NCBI GenBank assembly: GCA_030248225.1
Contig: JASANE010019462.1
Span: 18,225-82,224, forward strand
Direction of reading: 5' to 3'
DNA from: Trileptium ribeirensis
Taxonomy: Eukaryota; Nematoda; Enoplea; Enoplida; Thoracostomopsidae
Length of the DNA stretch: 64,000 nt
The notes below the pieces were generated by a model that did no database searches, had not been told where the DNA came from, and saw only the letters and a list, made by a program, of their open reading frames with translations. This document shows, one piece after another, positions 11,971-24,639 of the stretch (positions are counted from its first letter, which is position 1; every line of letters begins with the position of its first letter). The translations under genes and the position numbers were made by a program.

Positions 11971-14940
11971 GTAATATTTATACCCTAGAGATTTTGGCTA
12001 CCGTGTGTTATCAGCAAATCGTAAAACGCTGAACAATACAAAAATATATAGGCATATATAAATTTATATATTATGATATTATATATGTATTATCTATTAA
12101 ACAAGTATTATATATAGATATATATAATTATATTTATAATACTTATTTAACACTAACACGTAGTTATATAATTTGGTATTTTAAAAAATAGGCAATTTAC
12201 GGCTCATTTAGCAAAAATTAATCATCACCGAGTTTTTCTGTTAAATAAAATATTGTTAACAAATTTTAATATATATAATTAAGATGTACGTAACGCTGTA
12301 CGCTTTGTTTGTAAGGCTTACAAATGGCATCCTGCATATCTACCACGGTCCTTCGTATATTATAGTCACGGGCAGATTATATAGAAATTAACTGTAAAGA
12401 TGACTTATAGATATACAATTACTATTGTATTATTTTAAATGATGTTTTTCAAGAATTGTACATCAACCATAGTATGTACGTGGACAATTAACAATGTTCA
12501 GTTCAACCAAAATCACTGAAAATTTTTATAGAGGCTGGTTAACTTATGTCGGAATCGTGGCCTCCGCAATATATGAGAGCTACGGGCTTAGGCGTAATCA
12601 AGGACAAGGTATACGAGATACTGATCGTCGTTGTCCGGAACTTAACTAACTACCACCCCCTGCTATCGGTTGGGGGATCTAGCCCTCATATTCACGCCCC
12701 CCTAGCTATGGGTAGTGGTCATAATTTGACAAAATCGTAACTTGAAGTGAGTTTATATTGTTAAATTGCATGGTGTACAACGAATCTCTGTACTATTTGA
12801 TGCAATCAGTGGCTGTTGCAGCGCTTTTTTCCGCCTATATTGTTTATTGCTTTACAGCTCTGATAGCTGTTGGGCTTTAGGAACATTATCTCAAATAACA
12901 TATCAAAACGTTTTTAAGATATATACATAAAACTCATTTTCGAGTCAATCGATTTGTGTGAGTACTTCTATTTTCATGTTTGAAGCTGTTACGTATTCTC
13001 ATATGACTTATCTAGCATGTATTAGTGACCTTTGAACTTACTTAATGTCATTCATCTACTTAAGTCGTATTTATTCTTGGAATTTTGAATGTCTTAACGA
13101 GTAAGAAAAATTCATTTCCACCCTTCACTCTCATCTCTGTAGTTGAGGACCAATTTTCTGCTAGCTCATTCGTATCCACAGTCCTGCTTGAGGGATTGAC
13201 TACAGCATACGAACGCTTATAATTCGCTCCGCCGTGCAGCTATTTCATTCGAAGTCTAAACCAGTTTGGCTCACTTACTATAAATGCCAATATTTTGTCA
13301 AAAACTTTGTCTTGTCTCAGCCGACCTTTGCGCGTATCCACCGTATCGTTTGCAAGACCACTTGGTGGTACCATGTGTAATGGTCCGAAAAATTGCGAAA
13401 TGATACGTACACCCAGATTCCAAAACGAACTAATAAGTCCATTTAAAAGATAAATCTCCGTTGTCGATCATAAGCCCACAAGAGCCAATTCAATGAGCCG
13501 AGCAAAGCACTTTTGTGATAATTGTGACATTCATATACGTACTGGTTCTCTACAGAGGCGATTATATAGTTCATTTTGTGAGGTTGCAAAATCAGTGGTT
13601 CATAAATAAATCTCGCTAGCTTTTAATAATCGTCTATATCCTACCAATTTGTCTTTACTGAAGCAGAAAACGCTGTATACGTGCTTTTAATAATACGTAT
13701 GTGTTTTATTAAATAAATATATATTATTTTAATTATTTTATACGTATTTGATTTGGTAGTTCTATTTATAAATTATTACCGGTCATGTTGCAGCTTGACT
13801 GGTTTTACATTGGGAGCCAGTCCACCATAGTGATTTCAAACATTAAGGATTAGCCTAACTGCAGCACATGTTCTAACCTTATACAGATATAAACTTCAAA
13901 ATACAGTTAATTTAGACTACACAGTTAACTTAACCTGAAATATTAACATGTTATACTTGACTATTAACAGACCAGCAAATAAAAGACTGTTTTTTATTTA
14001 TTGATTTATTTACTTCTAAATTTGTTTTGTTAGGCATCTCTTACTGACGAAGGCTGTGTTAGAAAATAAACAGCAAAGCGGTCTGCCTCATGGTTCCTGT
14101 CATAAGAATATCTATGGTGATACCTGCATATCCTGCGGCTACGTAACCAGCGCGACGGGGGTCCGGGCTCACACCGCATTTTGTCTCATAGGGTCCATCT
14201 AAATATCCTACTCCAGATTTGTCAATCTGCAATCGCGTTTCCTTTGTTATACTGTAAATCAGTAAATCTATAGCTAACCCCCAGATTTTGCTAGCGGTCA
14301 ATTGATATTTTTGTTCGTACTCCCCTTGTGGTTCGAACCCCACTATGCCCGGGGTTATATCATAACGTCCGGTACTTTTTAAAGCTGAACGTCTTGATGA
14401 GGTTCAAAAATATTTCTTTAGGATGATGAATAAGGTTTTTATAACAGTTTGTTGAAAGCCAAGAATTTTACCAAAAACTGCTACATATTTGTCGCTGTGG
14501 GCGTGGTCAACTTATTCAATATGGGCGTTTTTGCTTTAGTCCGATATGGAAAAATCGGCGCCATGTGTCCGTCCGTCCATCCGTTCGTTAAACTCCTCAA
14601 TAACTATTGAGCCGATTAAAAAATTGTTTTATTTCAAAGGCCTAATATCCTTCTGGTGAAAGAGATACAGTTTTTGTCAAAATTGTTTTAGTTAATTCGT
14701 AATAAGCTAATTAGTTAAGCGTGTTAGCCTATTTTTACCATTTTCAAACAATAATTGTATATTTTTCAATGAATAATTGGTATAAAACGATCGATTATTT
14801 TGGTGCGTATACTACATATCACCATGCTAGTTACCAATCTGGTATTTGTTCCTATTCGAGGATGTTAAAAACGCTAATTATCAAGTTATTATTTATTAAC
14901 TAATTTTTTTAAATTTCGAAATCTCTGAGAAATAAAATAA
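11971..14940. other. non-coding stretch with repeat debris
   Basis: 12040-12180 is a dense TATATA tract. At 14059-14343 (minus) a 94-codon open frame overlaps a GC-richer patch with GGTTCGAACCCC; it is probably an old repeat and I cannot name it. At 14500-14600 there is a GTGGGCGTGGTC segment followed by a short CGTC/CGTT run, again repeat-like. No gene is supported. Confidence 0.45.
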
Positions 14941-14944
14941 TTGC

Positions 14945-15235
14945 ACTCGGGGGTCTTCTATTTCGCTGATCGCGAATATGACATTTCTGAAGCTCTAAAC
15001 CTTGTCCGTGCATGCTAATTAATTAATTAATTGGCTAATTAGTTAGTTTTATGCAAATTTTAAAATCACCCAAAAATTGCTGATTTTTGCGCTCTGCGGT
15101 TTTCGATATCGCTGATGATGAATATGTGACTTTTAAAGCTCTATAATTTTATCATGTGTGGTAATAAGTTAATTAATTAGCTAATTAGTTGATATTACTA
15201 ATTAATTAGCAAATTTTTTAGCTAACTAGATTTGA
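14945..15235. repeat. two-copy tandem repeat with TTAATTAG-rich ends
   Basis: Two diverged copies of about 145 bp follow each other. Both contain GCRCTC, then TATTTCGCTGATCGCGAATA (copy 1) or GATATCGCTGATGATGAATA (copy 2), then AAGCTCTA, and close with a TTAATTAATTAGCTAATTAG-type palindromic tract. The closing tract can fold on itself. Confidence 0.6.
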
Positions 15236-16173
15236 CATCAATTGTCTAAAACGTGACGTAAGATACAAAATACTTTGTCTATTGCCCTGCTCGATTTTTG
15301 CAATTTATTACGTTTACTAGTATTACATAATTTAGACAGTGATGCTGTCCAATTATTCAGCCAATACCGGATATCACTTGAAGGCTATTGCATTTATACT
15401 TACATATATGTATGTTGATTTATCTTTATATAACAATATATCACTATATTAATAAATCTATATATATATACACACTGTCTGTAAAAAGCTAATAACTTCT
15501 TTAAGCAAAATTTGGGTGACATATTCAGCTGCTGTTCGTATTACATGTTGCTGGCAGTCAGAGAACAACTCAACCACTCCAAGTATAGTTTCATCAACTT
15601 TTTACTCTGATTTTATATTTTATGTCAGCAGCACTGTTACTGGTGGTGGACTTTATTATTGTATTATGTGGCATAATTTAACTGCTAAAATAACCATTAG
15701 ACTTTTGTCTTTAAAGTTATTAGTTTTGAGTAATAAATGCTGATAAAGGCTGCAAAGGACAGTTTAGAAATGACATTTTCAGCAATATATTGGCAAAAGT
15801 TTTGGTCGGCAATGTGTCAATGCAGTGGCACAGCTTTGTCGTCATTCGGAGCATCGGAGGGAATTAATGTTGTTGACATTGTGATATCACCTGATATATA
15901 TCAAAGCTATAGGCGCAAATCCCGGAGAACGGGGACGTGGGATGAATTTTTCTCAAGTTTAGATAAACTAGGGTCAAGATTTATCGGTATCCTAGATCCA
16001 AAACTACACATCATTTCTTCTTAATTACTGTCATTCTTATAATCTCCTGTCTTTGTTTTATGGTGGTCGCTATCGTACTCCACATCACCTTTTTTTACGC
16101 TTTCGCATATTCATCATAATTTTTACAGGAGGTAGGAAAATGGATCTTTTCGGTAATACCCCTACCCGAAATC
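15236..16173. other. stretch without a recognised gene
   Basis: A TA microsatellite lies near 15458-15470. Open frames at 15516-15743 and 15737-16024 (plus) are 75 and 95 codons. They overlap slightly, match no family I know and have no clear splice context. I do not call them genes. Confidence 0.4.
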
Positions 16174-16695
16174 GTTAATTTTGAATATATTGTGATAATT
16201 TTGGTACCATTGCAGTCAGCTCAACGAGGCAGTCCAGAAAATATCCATCTCGAGCATATTTATGACAATTTTTTTTGATTTTTCTGGTCTTGCAATAGTT
16301 CCTTTGTACCCAATTTCGAAATTAATTTTTTCTCGATAAATGTATAATTTTATAAATCATTTGAACCGTATTGATGGGTTGACTCGAATGGCGGTAAAAT
16401 ATGTTCATGCTCATCTAAGCACATTGAAGAGCTGGGGTTAACTACTTAGCCTTAGGCTAAACTTGACTTAGCCTAAGTTTATCCTCAGCCTACGTCGTGA
16501 ATTCATGACCGATTGAGCAGATTTCAGCTCGTCAATGTGGTCCGAATAATTTGTAAAAAAATAACCCGAAAAATCTGAAAAAAATTCTTGCAATACATAT
16601 GGTCGAAATTAATATGTTCTGAACCTGTCCGTCGCTCTAAGTCGAATGATACTAAAATTATTATCCAAAATTATCGCTGTATCTTCAAAATTGAC
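16174..16695. mobile_element. foldback element, family F copy 2
   Basis: The left end is GTTAATTTTGAATATATTGTGATAATTTTGG. The right end is its diverged reverse complement, with CCAAAATTATCGCTG followed by TATCTTCAAAATTGAC. Inside, CGATAAATGTATAATTTTAT near 16334 is the same block found in the copies at 10526 and 44118. The centre carries repeated CTTAGCCTAAG-like words near 16446-16500. Its total length of about 520 bp matches the family. Confidence 0.75.
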
Positions 16696-18826
16696 AATTT
16701 TGTGGTCGTGGAAATAACCGAAAAGTCTCCGGAAAATTTAGTTCCATTTTCATGCCCAAGTGAAGCTGAGAGGAGCGGCGTTAAAAGAAGAGAGGCGCGG
16801 TGTAGCCTTAAAAAGAACGGCTTAGTACAGGCTATTTGTGGGACAGGAGTCTTAGATGCACATATTAAGCAAAACCTAAAGTTAAAAGCGAATATCTGTT
16901 TTAAGCAAGACGAACAACACTTTTTATGTTGTACTATGCTAGTAGCACATTATTTGTCGTATTAGACTAAAAAGTTCGTCCATAGGTACTTCAAAAATTA
17001 AAGAGATTGGAGATCTTTGTGAAGGTGGCTAGCAAAACTTAACTGCTTGGAGCGGCATCAGCCTTGTTAGTGCGCTCACGTACTAATACTTAAGTCTGTT
17101 GTGCGGCAAATCAAAGTCTGTAGTAAAACAATTTGGGTATTGTCTTTATATGCCATTCAGATTGACAAACTTTCAGTTATTTCTACATTCGAAACTGCAT
17201 TTCCAATTATCGATGTTCCATGTTTTCGACAGGTCAGCCGTTATGCCCTTAGTTGGTCAGTGTGGGAAGGAGAATACTAGACTGTAAATTTGGCAAATGT
17301 TTTGCTCAATAAATAATTAAGCGAGCTGTTAACGCTTGTGTTCCCCAGTGCTGATGTTGGAACAGTGCGAAAAAAATATCTTTTACCCATGATTCTAGAC
17401 ATCAGCCTATAGAAGACGAAGTTAAAATATGCTTTTGCCAATGTAGATATATATTGTTTTTTGAATTAATATAAATGTACCAACTGCAAAACTCTTCGTG
17501 ATAAAATTGTTTTTGTTCCGAATACGAAAACCCCCATGCAGCGACATCTAATCCTTGATTTGTAACGCAGGTAACTACACAGAGGGAAGTTGAATAACGA
17601 GCCTCTTCGAATTTCAGCTTATGGTTTACAGCTTATGACATATATACATTTGCAAAAGAAGCTTATCAAAAGGTAACACTGGGAAATCGGCAAACCGCCC
17701 CATACCCTCACCTGAGCCCCGTCCTACCGTGATGATGACAGAAATGTGGCAAAAATGCGTTTATACTGTATCCCACATAGCAAATCCAGCGCTCCCTTTC
17801 TCAAATTTGTGGATACGCTGCCGGTTTGTAAACAATGTAACGTTATAAAATAACCGGATATTTGCAACATAGGTGTGGATGGGGGTAGAGCTAACCACCC
17901 CAAAGGCAAATTTTAACGAAAATTGGCACCAATAGGGCGCAAGGTGGGAAAATGAGTGAAACTGGTAAACACCGGAGAAATTAGAAAAAATTATATAACG
18001 AAGATTGGCAAAAATTGGGGGAAATCTGACACGCCCCACCTGACAACCTTCCCAAAAGCACATACGTTGACCTTCGATCAGGCGGACCTTCGACATCTGT
18101 GATTTATAATTATCAAAAATGTAACGTAAAGCAAATGTATCGTAATTAGTTACCCATAAAACAATTTCACTGCCATCAGACAGTGTGGATGTATATATTT
18201 TTTACTATACTGATGGGCGAGCACATTGTTAAATGTTATTTCATGAACAGTAATTAACCTAAACATCCAACAGAAACAATAGATCGTCAAGAAAGAATAG
18301 TGTCAAATTTATAGAGAAGCATATAACGATCATCTGAAGTCTCAGGGGGAAGCTTGTCCTGAGTATCACAGGACATAAATTTAAATTTTAATTGTGAGAC
18401 AGGCAAAGCATATTTTCAGTCCCAGGTTTAAGCTTTGGATTTATGCTTAGATTTAGGGCTATGTCTTAGTCCTAGGCTTCAAAAGATACTACAATATACG
18501 ACCATTAGAAGAGGTAAAAACATGGCATGATACGCTGAAACATGTCATGATTCGCACACATACGGAAGATTGCGAGGGTTTAGTTTATTCATTTTTGTTT
18601 CAGGGTTTTGGAAAATTTAAAGATATCTTAAAATGTTTTCTTACATAGCTCATAATTGTTATTGTCAAAGCGAGCCATTAGAATGTGACAGTATATTAGA
18701 CTTTTCTTCCGTTTGGCATCATACTTTCGGCCAAGTACGACTTCTATTAATAATACCACTTGATTAATTAAGCGATGGGCTAATTCCTAATTAACCCTTT
18801 CATGCACAAATGAATTTATGTATTCA
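16696..18826. other. non-coding stretch with a GC-richer repeat-like island
   Basis: At about 17690-18090 a CCCC/GGGG-rich patch contains repeated GGCAAAAATTGGGG-type words, similar to islands near 30 kb and 31 kb. Overlapping minus-strand open frames there look like products of repeat composition rather than a gene. Nothing else is supported. Confidence 0.45.
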
Positions 18827-18900
18827 AGCCGGGCCTGGAATCGAACCCGATCTGCACGGGTAAAAGTTGCGCACGCTAACCACTTTTAGCTATTAAAGAG
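18827..18900 (-). repeat. tRNA-like head of a SINE or tRNA pseudogene
   Basis: On the minus strand the segment has an A-box-like TAGCTAAAAGTGGTTAGCGT, then an anticodon-arm-like hairpin (TGCGC and GTGCA with an oversized loop). A perfect box B, GGTTCGATTCC, and an AGGCCCGGCT end follow. The T arm is good, but the acceptor 5' strand does not pair and the anticodon loop is too long for a working tRNA. It is unrelated in sequence to the tRNA-like segment at 6524. Confidence 0.6.
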
Positions 18901-20620
18901 CTTGTGCTTGATTTTTTTAAGACCCTCACAACGCGAGTGAGTAACAACACACGTGCAAACGTACATCTTACGACAACAGTTAATACAGTAAAGCAGCAAT
19001 GTCTGCCGTACCCGTTTGGACCCAATGTGAATGAAAGGATTAAATCGAATCTGATAAGATATAAAGACTTGATGCAGCCTACTAATAGATATTATACTTA
19101 TTTTTAAACATACCGAGATTTTTGTTATTAGTTTACAGCAGGTGGTAGTTGTTTTGACCTACTTCTGAAATGAAAAAACCAACCAGTCTTGTCGAGCAAT
19201 GACATATATACATTGGAGTTATGTTTTACTTCAAACCCAGAAGGTTTTTTAGAGTTAGTATTCGAATAATAATTATTTTGTTCGTAACTTTGCCAAAATT
19301 AATCCTAAACCAAGTTTTACGGTTGTCAGAAATCCTGATATAAAATTTAAGAAATAAAACGTATTTACAGCTAGAGCAATTTCACATAATCTTTAGCACT
19401 AGTTTAGCCATTCACACCACAAAAAGAATTGCTGTTTCCCTGTCGGTTTGTCTAATTTTGGTTCCCAAAATTGAAAACCTCTGTCACGTCTGTTCTAATG
19501 ACTTCGCTGTAATTAAGACTATGTAATTGGCCCGTTGTTGCTAACACCCTCACCACGGACTAATCGTTACGTACGTAGATATATAAGTTTGTGCTTAACT
19601 TATTAAAATAAACCAAACAAAGAACTTTACCTTTTAAGCTTTACCATTTAATTATATGCGTTTGCAATAAAATAGGGGTGAATGGCGATAAAAATGTTTT
19701 AAAATTGTTTTAGTTTCTCCTCGCAATTTGTTTTGAAAGGTTTCCGTTTTAGGTTTGAGGACTTGAAGGCGATGATTACATTTGAAGTCAGGGGACATAA
19801 AAGTTTTTCTGTTGCAGATGGGCTCATACTATTTTATGGCTTATTGATTATAAGTGTGAAACGTTATTGTTTTAGATTAATCAAAAGATATTCGTAGGGT
19901 ATATATGAATATTGGTACAATGTATTCATTGTTATCAAATTGACGTGTGGCGAACTTATAACAGTCGTTAATTATGAATGAAAATGTAAAAGAATGATAA
20001 AATTCCAAATGCATTTACGTACGACCGGGCAGTAAATTGGAGCAATGAAAAGCATAGCAAAACACATAAAACGGGACATATTGACTATAGGCTTGTTTGT
20101 TGCAGCAAAGCTCTGACACCGAACAATAATACGCAGTCGGATGCGCGCTACCCGTCAACTCATTACTGTACTGTGCAGTGTAGTTAGATGTAGCAGAACA
20201 GCTATATGTGGTAATTGGTGAAAGCCGACTGCACATGTTGATATGAAATGTGTTGGTTTTTCTTAATTGGCGTATGATTGAGTTTAGACAAGGTATAATC
20301 TTGAATTATTTCCGAAACTACTGACGTTTTGTTGAAGGTAATAAAGTAGTTGGTAAAACTGGAATTCGCAACCCAACCGCGTAATGATTTGAATTTGACA
20401 TTGTTGTTGAATTTTAATACACACGCATGCAGCGGGACGTATTCAAATGGGCGCTACGGAAGTTTCAGCATAAAATTGAAGATCCACCTGCGGGGTCGGC
20501 CTTCCTTTTGATGAGGGTTTCTGGTTACGTATAATCATTACTTCTAGTCTTTAGCATGAGCTTTTTACATATATATATATATACGTTGTATTGACCTATA
20601 AAACGCTGCTGTTAACAATC
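18901..20620. other. non-coding stretch
   Basis: No gene, tandem array or clear transposon is seen. Short open frames on both strands look random. A TA run lies at 20569-20582. Confidence 0.45.
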
Positions 20621-20957
20621 TAAAGCCTTGTTCACACGCTCAAACTTTTTGCTTAAATTTTGAGCTCAAAATTTGAGCTCAAAATTTCATCAAATTTTGA
20701 TCAAAATTTGATGGTGATTTTTTAATAAAAATTGCGATATTTTAAAATTAGAGATTAATATTTGAGCTCAAGCTTTTTCAGGCAATACATCTTGTCCATG
20801 ATTGGCTACAGGAATATTCATGAAAAGTTTGAACAGCGTTCACACGTTCAAACTTGATAAAAATGCAAAAAAGATGCTTTCACATTTTGATCAAAATCTG
20901 AGCTCAAATTTTGATCAAAACTTGGGCAAAAGGTTTGAGCGTGTGAACACGCCTTAA
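20621..20957. mobile_element. terminal-inverted-repeat element, family M copy 1
   Basis: The left end (CCTTGTTCACACGCTCAAAC) and the right end (GTTTGAGCGTGTGAACACGC) are near-perfect inverted repeats. The subterminal parts are built from GAGCTCAAAATTT and TTTTGATCAAAATTTGA words that also fold back. A second TTCACACGTTCAAACTTGAT motif occurs internally near 20840, suggesting a nested or duplicated end. The flanks read TAAAG and TTAAC, so a TTAA- or TA-type target duplication is possible but unclear. The element is non-coding. A related element lies at 46451-46927. Confidence 0.75.
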
Positions 20958-20969
20958 CATAATGTATTA

Positions 20970-21140
20970 AGTGTGCACAGGGGCATTGCAAGTTCTTCAA
21001 ATGTGGGAGGGGGCAAAAAAGAAGGAACGGTCGTTCACATTCACTTTGTTGTTACCCCACCAATTATTTTTCACGTCTGTCAGCAAAAAGTGGGGTGCAC
21101 TATTGCGACTCTCCTGGAGATTCATGTGTGGGATTTCTTT
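20970..21140. repeat. dispersed repeat, family C copy
   Basis: It contains GGGGCATTGCAAG, TCGTTCACATTCACTTTGTT and TCTGTCAGCAAAAAGTGGGG in order. The same order of words, diverged, occurs at 22505-22670 and 36600-36720. A 69-codon open frame crosses it but belongs to the repeat and not to a gene. Confidence 0.5.
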
Positions 21141-21179
21141 TGATGAATATTTTGAATTTGAAACACTTTCTCAAAACTA

Positions 21180-22504
21180 GCTCTTCCTCAACATTAGCTC
21201 TCACTGCTTCCTTGTCTGTTAGGTGATGTGAGTAATTGGATAAAATTATGGCACAATTATAGCGGCATTTCTGGTCATAAAGTATATATTTAAAATAATA
21301 TCATTTGTGCCTGTGCCATTCATGCTCATCGTAGGATGAGAGGGGGCATTATCAAGACTGCAGCGGCAGACCCTTTCGGGTGAAGCGCCGATCCCCGCAG
21401 GAAGATAGCCCGCTCCCCAGTCTCGCCTCCTGGCATTTGCGATAAATTTTAGCGCAAATAAGAAAATTTGGAGCCTCAAAAAATTTCAAAAACTTGTTTG
21501 CCCCTGGCAACAAAAATAAAATATAACATCAAAATCGATTTAGATGTATTACTTTGAGTGTATAGATTACAATGAGTAGTATACCTTATATCAAGCTATT
21601 TCTCTCAATATCGAATTGTGTCACGACCGTTAAACATCGTCGTTCATAGAACTAGACCCTCGATATATACTGATTGATTTCTATTTCACTTTCCCACATA
21701 TTTTTTGTATTAATTTTTACCGTTCGTGTGTCAACAATACAAGGTGTTTTATTTGACATAGCATGATCTTTGTGAAGCGGTTTTAGGAAATGTCACATTA
21801 TCTGCATGTTATTTTTATTCACAGTATACTATATATATATATCACGTTTATATATAAACTAAGCACAATATGGAAAATGTTTATAAATATAAAGAAGAGT
21901 ACCAGATATATAAATATGTAAGATTCACATGCTATGTATGTGTAAAATACTCTATGTTTCTCTGTATTTGTTTGTCTCTCTCTATGTTTGTCGTTTTATT
22001 CATCGATTTCAGGTAAAAATATGCGGGAATTACCGGTTTTGCGTTTTTTTCATTTCTAGTTTATTTACAGTGTCTAACATCTGCCGTTACGTCCATATTG
22101 ACCATATATACTGCTTTCGGCATAGATACATTTATGTTTTTATAAGAATAATGAAATTTGTAGATCAAGTTATTTTCGGTCAGTAAATTGAGTAGGCTCC
22201 GTGCGAAAATCACCGATTGTGGGAAAGCCACTTGCGGCTCCAATTACTACTCTGCTCCTAGTCGTGGTGCCGAAAAATTGAACAAACTGAGATGGACACC
22301 GCCTCGCTGTAATACTCAGGGAATATATATTTATACTATATTTTCGTGTTACATATTGTATTTGTAGAGTTAATTATGTCAAGTGACATTTATAGTTTTT
22401 AATAAATTTGAAGACTTTGTAGATAGTTTACCCCATTAACTCTCCAACAGTTTTGGTAGGTAACAATAGTGAGATAATTGTATATATATTAGGTGAATTT
22501 TTAG
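21180..22504. other. non-coding stretch with a GC-rich patch
   Basis: 21336-21430 is a GC-rich island in AT-rich DNA. 21830-21860 is a TATATA tract. No gene is supported. Confidence 0.4.
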
Positions 22505-22670
22505 TGCCGTATAGTTAGTGGCGTAGCAAGCATTTCAAGAGTGAGTGGTGCCAGTAAAAAGTGGATAGGTCCGTCGTTTACATTCATTTTATTATAAACA
22601 TATCAGTTTTTTTTCCTTTTTTTAGCAAAAAATGCGGATGCCCCCGCTTGTGGTGTACTATTTTACGTGA
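22505..22670. repeat. dispersed repeat, family C copy with AGTGGCGTAGC end
   Basis: It begins AGTGGCGTAGCAAGC, then has GTCGTTTACATTCATTTTAT and AGCAAAAAATGCGGATGCCC. These align by eye with 20970-21140 and 36600-36720. The terminal word AGTGGCGTAGC also appears at 6042. It is probably a short non-autonomous DNA transposon, with only one end clear. Confidence 0.5.
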
Positions 22671-22984
22671 AAATACACGATTCACAATTCAAAACGTCTA
22701 AACGGGTATTGCTGAAATAACAGGAACCATCTGTACAAGATACCATATGCATCTTATGCCTATTGTTTCGACTTCACGCTTTATTCAAGTAAAATCAGTC
22801 AGAACATACTGATATTGTCGGTAGTGATATTAGCACCGACCTTTAGAACAACTTTTAGCTCGGAACAGCTAAAGTAATATTATATTGCTTGCCTTTCACC
22901 AAAAATTACTCTGTCCAACAATGCCAAACGCAAAACGTTCAGGGAGGACAGGAGCAGAGCTGCTGTAATCCGATAACACTAGCT

Positions 22985-23032
22985 CTCGATTCGACCGACA
23001 TAGTTTTGAATTCGACCGACATAGTTTTGAAT
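22985..23032. repeat. 22-bp direct duplication
   Basis: ATTCGACCGACATAGTTTTGA appears twice in a row (about 22990 and 23012). It is a simple tandem duplication. Confidence 0.75.
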
Positions 23033-23550
23033 GAATTAATAAGTCATAGATCTTTCTATGTAAAGAAAGCTCATGACAAAATTCTCTATAAATGTTCTGA
23101 GTCTTGCTGTTATGGTGCAGCGTGTAAGTCTAGCATTCGTTGAAATGCTAAATTATACATTTATTGTACGAATAACAAGTTGGGACTGGGGTGGCGGGAG
23201 GTGGCTTCAACTGCCCCAATATCCCAAGCTTAGTATCTGACAATGTCATGACCACAACTTGCTTTGTATTTCCGCAAACGAAGAAAACACATCCCAGTAT
23301 TTTAAGATTTTGTAATATTGTTCATATAATAGCTGCAACAAAGTCAATAAACTAACATGATCCAATTAGCTACTAAAATTTATTCTCCACCGTCTTTCAG
23401 GGCGGTGGGTGTTATATATGTTCATTTCTGCTATTGGAACTTTAGATTAGCAATACAATGTATAAGCTAGCTTTTGATTTATCATTGGGTATGATACAGA
23501 TGGAAGCACATATTTTGAACGGTGGAAATTAACTGCACTAAACTTATGAA

Positions 23551-23697
23551 TAGTTGTAGCACAGCTATCGTGCATTAAGTGATTTGTACGCACGATTGTA
23601 ACGAGTTCAGACGAGTGCGTCAGCACGAGTTTGAACGAGTTAAACAACACAACCGTGCGTACAAATCACTTGACGCGCCCGGCTGTGCTAAAACTCA
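23551..23697. mobile_element. small inverted-repeat element (MITE-like), family A copy 2
   Basis: The left arm (TAGTTGTAGCACAGCTATCG, then TGCATTAAGTGATTTGTACGCACG) is mirrored by the right arm (CGTGCGTACAAATCACTTGA, then CGCGCCCGGCTGTGCTA). The arms are about 50 bp around a loop of about 50 bp that holds ACGAGTGCGTCAGCACGAG. Ends and loop both match the copy at 7335-7485. It has no coding capacity. Confidence 0.75.
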
Positions 23698-24410
23698 CTT
23701 GTAATACAGATAATTTAGCTAAACGTGCGTTAAGTCATTTTGATGCACGGCTTTAACTATATAAGCTGTGTTACAAAAATATGATAGAGCATGTATTTCT
23801 GATTTATTACAGTTGAGCAGAGTAGATGAAAAGCGAGGGGCGTGCCTGGTCTTGCTAGCAGGCCGAGTAGAGGCATATTTACGGTAGAGGTTAGAATAAC
23901 AACTCTGATCTGCTCCCGGATTTGTTGTTTAACTTAGTCAAATACCCAACCTTACAAAATTTAGTTTGAAATAAGCAGAAGTTGAATGTTATATTGAGCT
24001 AGAGTCCCCAGAAAAGCAAGGGTGACTTTGATGTTGAAGGTAGAGATAACGATATAAACTTTTGAAGCTTATTTAAAACCCAGTCCACCAAATTTATCTC
24101 ATCGTTATGAATGGTTCAGCGTTACAGACCCCCAGTGAATAAAGACAATAGAGAACGGGACTGGGCCGAAGTTTGTTGAAAAGCCGATTTTTAAAACTAT
24201 GCTTTCATACACGCTTAAAAACAGTAGCAGAACAAAGATTTTGTTTAAGGCAACTCGAGAACTTTACAACGTGTAGGCGTTCCAGATATCGCATCATCAC
24301 AAAGACCATCTATAACCCTGCTTAAATTTAAACAATCATATTATTTACTGCAATTAGATGTATATTTGATATGAAATCTTCATATACGTACGTTACTTGT
24401 CGCCAAAATT

Positions 24411-24632
24411 ATGGCAATTATAGCAGCCTTAGAAAACGAAACATCTAATGCTTTGGTAGCATCCATATCACGTTCCTTACTGAACGCAAATGCCGGGTCT
24501 ACGAAGTGGTATGTGTGGGCTGAGCTAGAAAGCCCTGCGGGGATGCTAAAACTGCAATTAGAGAGAAGCGGCTTGAACGTAGCACAATCGGTCCGGTTCG
24601 AGCGAAAAGTCAGAAACATTTTATACAATTAG
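24411..24632 (+). CDS. 73-codon open frame, unrecognised (weak)
   Basis: An ATG-to-stop frame begins MAIIAALENETSNALVAS and ends FERKVRNILYN. Its composition (Ala/Leu/Glu/Ser, few rare residues) looks more protein-like than most short frames here. However, a similar-length frame lies antisense over it, no motif is recognised, and there is no splice or promoter evidence. It could be a fragment of a repeat. I do not assign a function. Confidence 0.15.
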   Translation: MAIIAALENETSNALVASISRSLLNANAGSTKWYVWAELESPAGMLKLQLERSGLNVAQSVRFERKVRNILYN

Positions 24633-24639
24633 ATTGTTA

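Noticed and set aside
14059..14343. 94-codon minus-strand open frame
   Set aside because: It ends in a GC-richer repeat-like patch with GGTTCGAACCCC. No domain is recognised, so it is probably repeat-derived.
14325..14350. Possible tRNA T arm (GGTTCGAACCCC)
   Set aside because: The word is nearly self-complementary and no box A or cloverleaf could be placed on either strand.
16588..16965. 125-codon plus-strand open frame
   Set aside because: Its first third lies in the end of a foldback element and the rest shows no motif. It is not supported as a gene.
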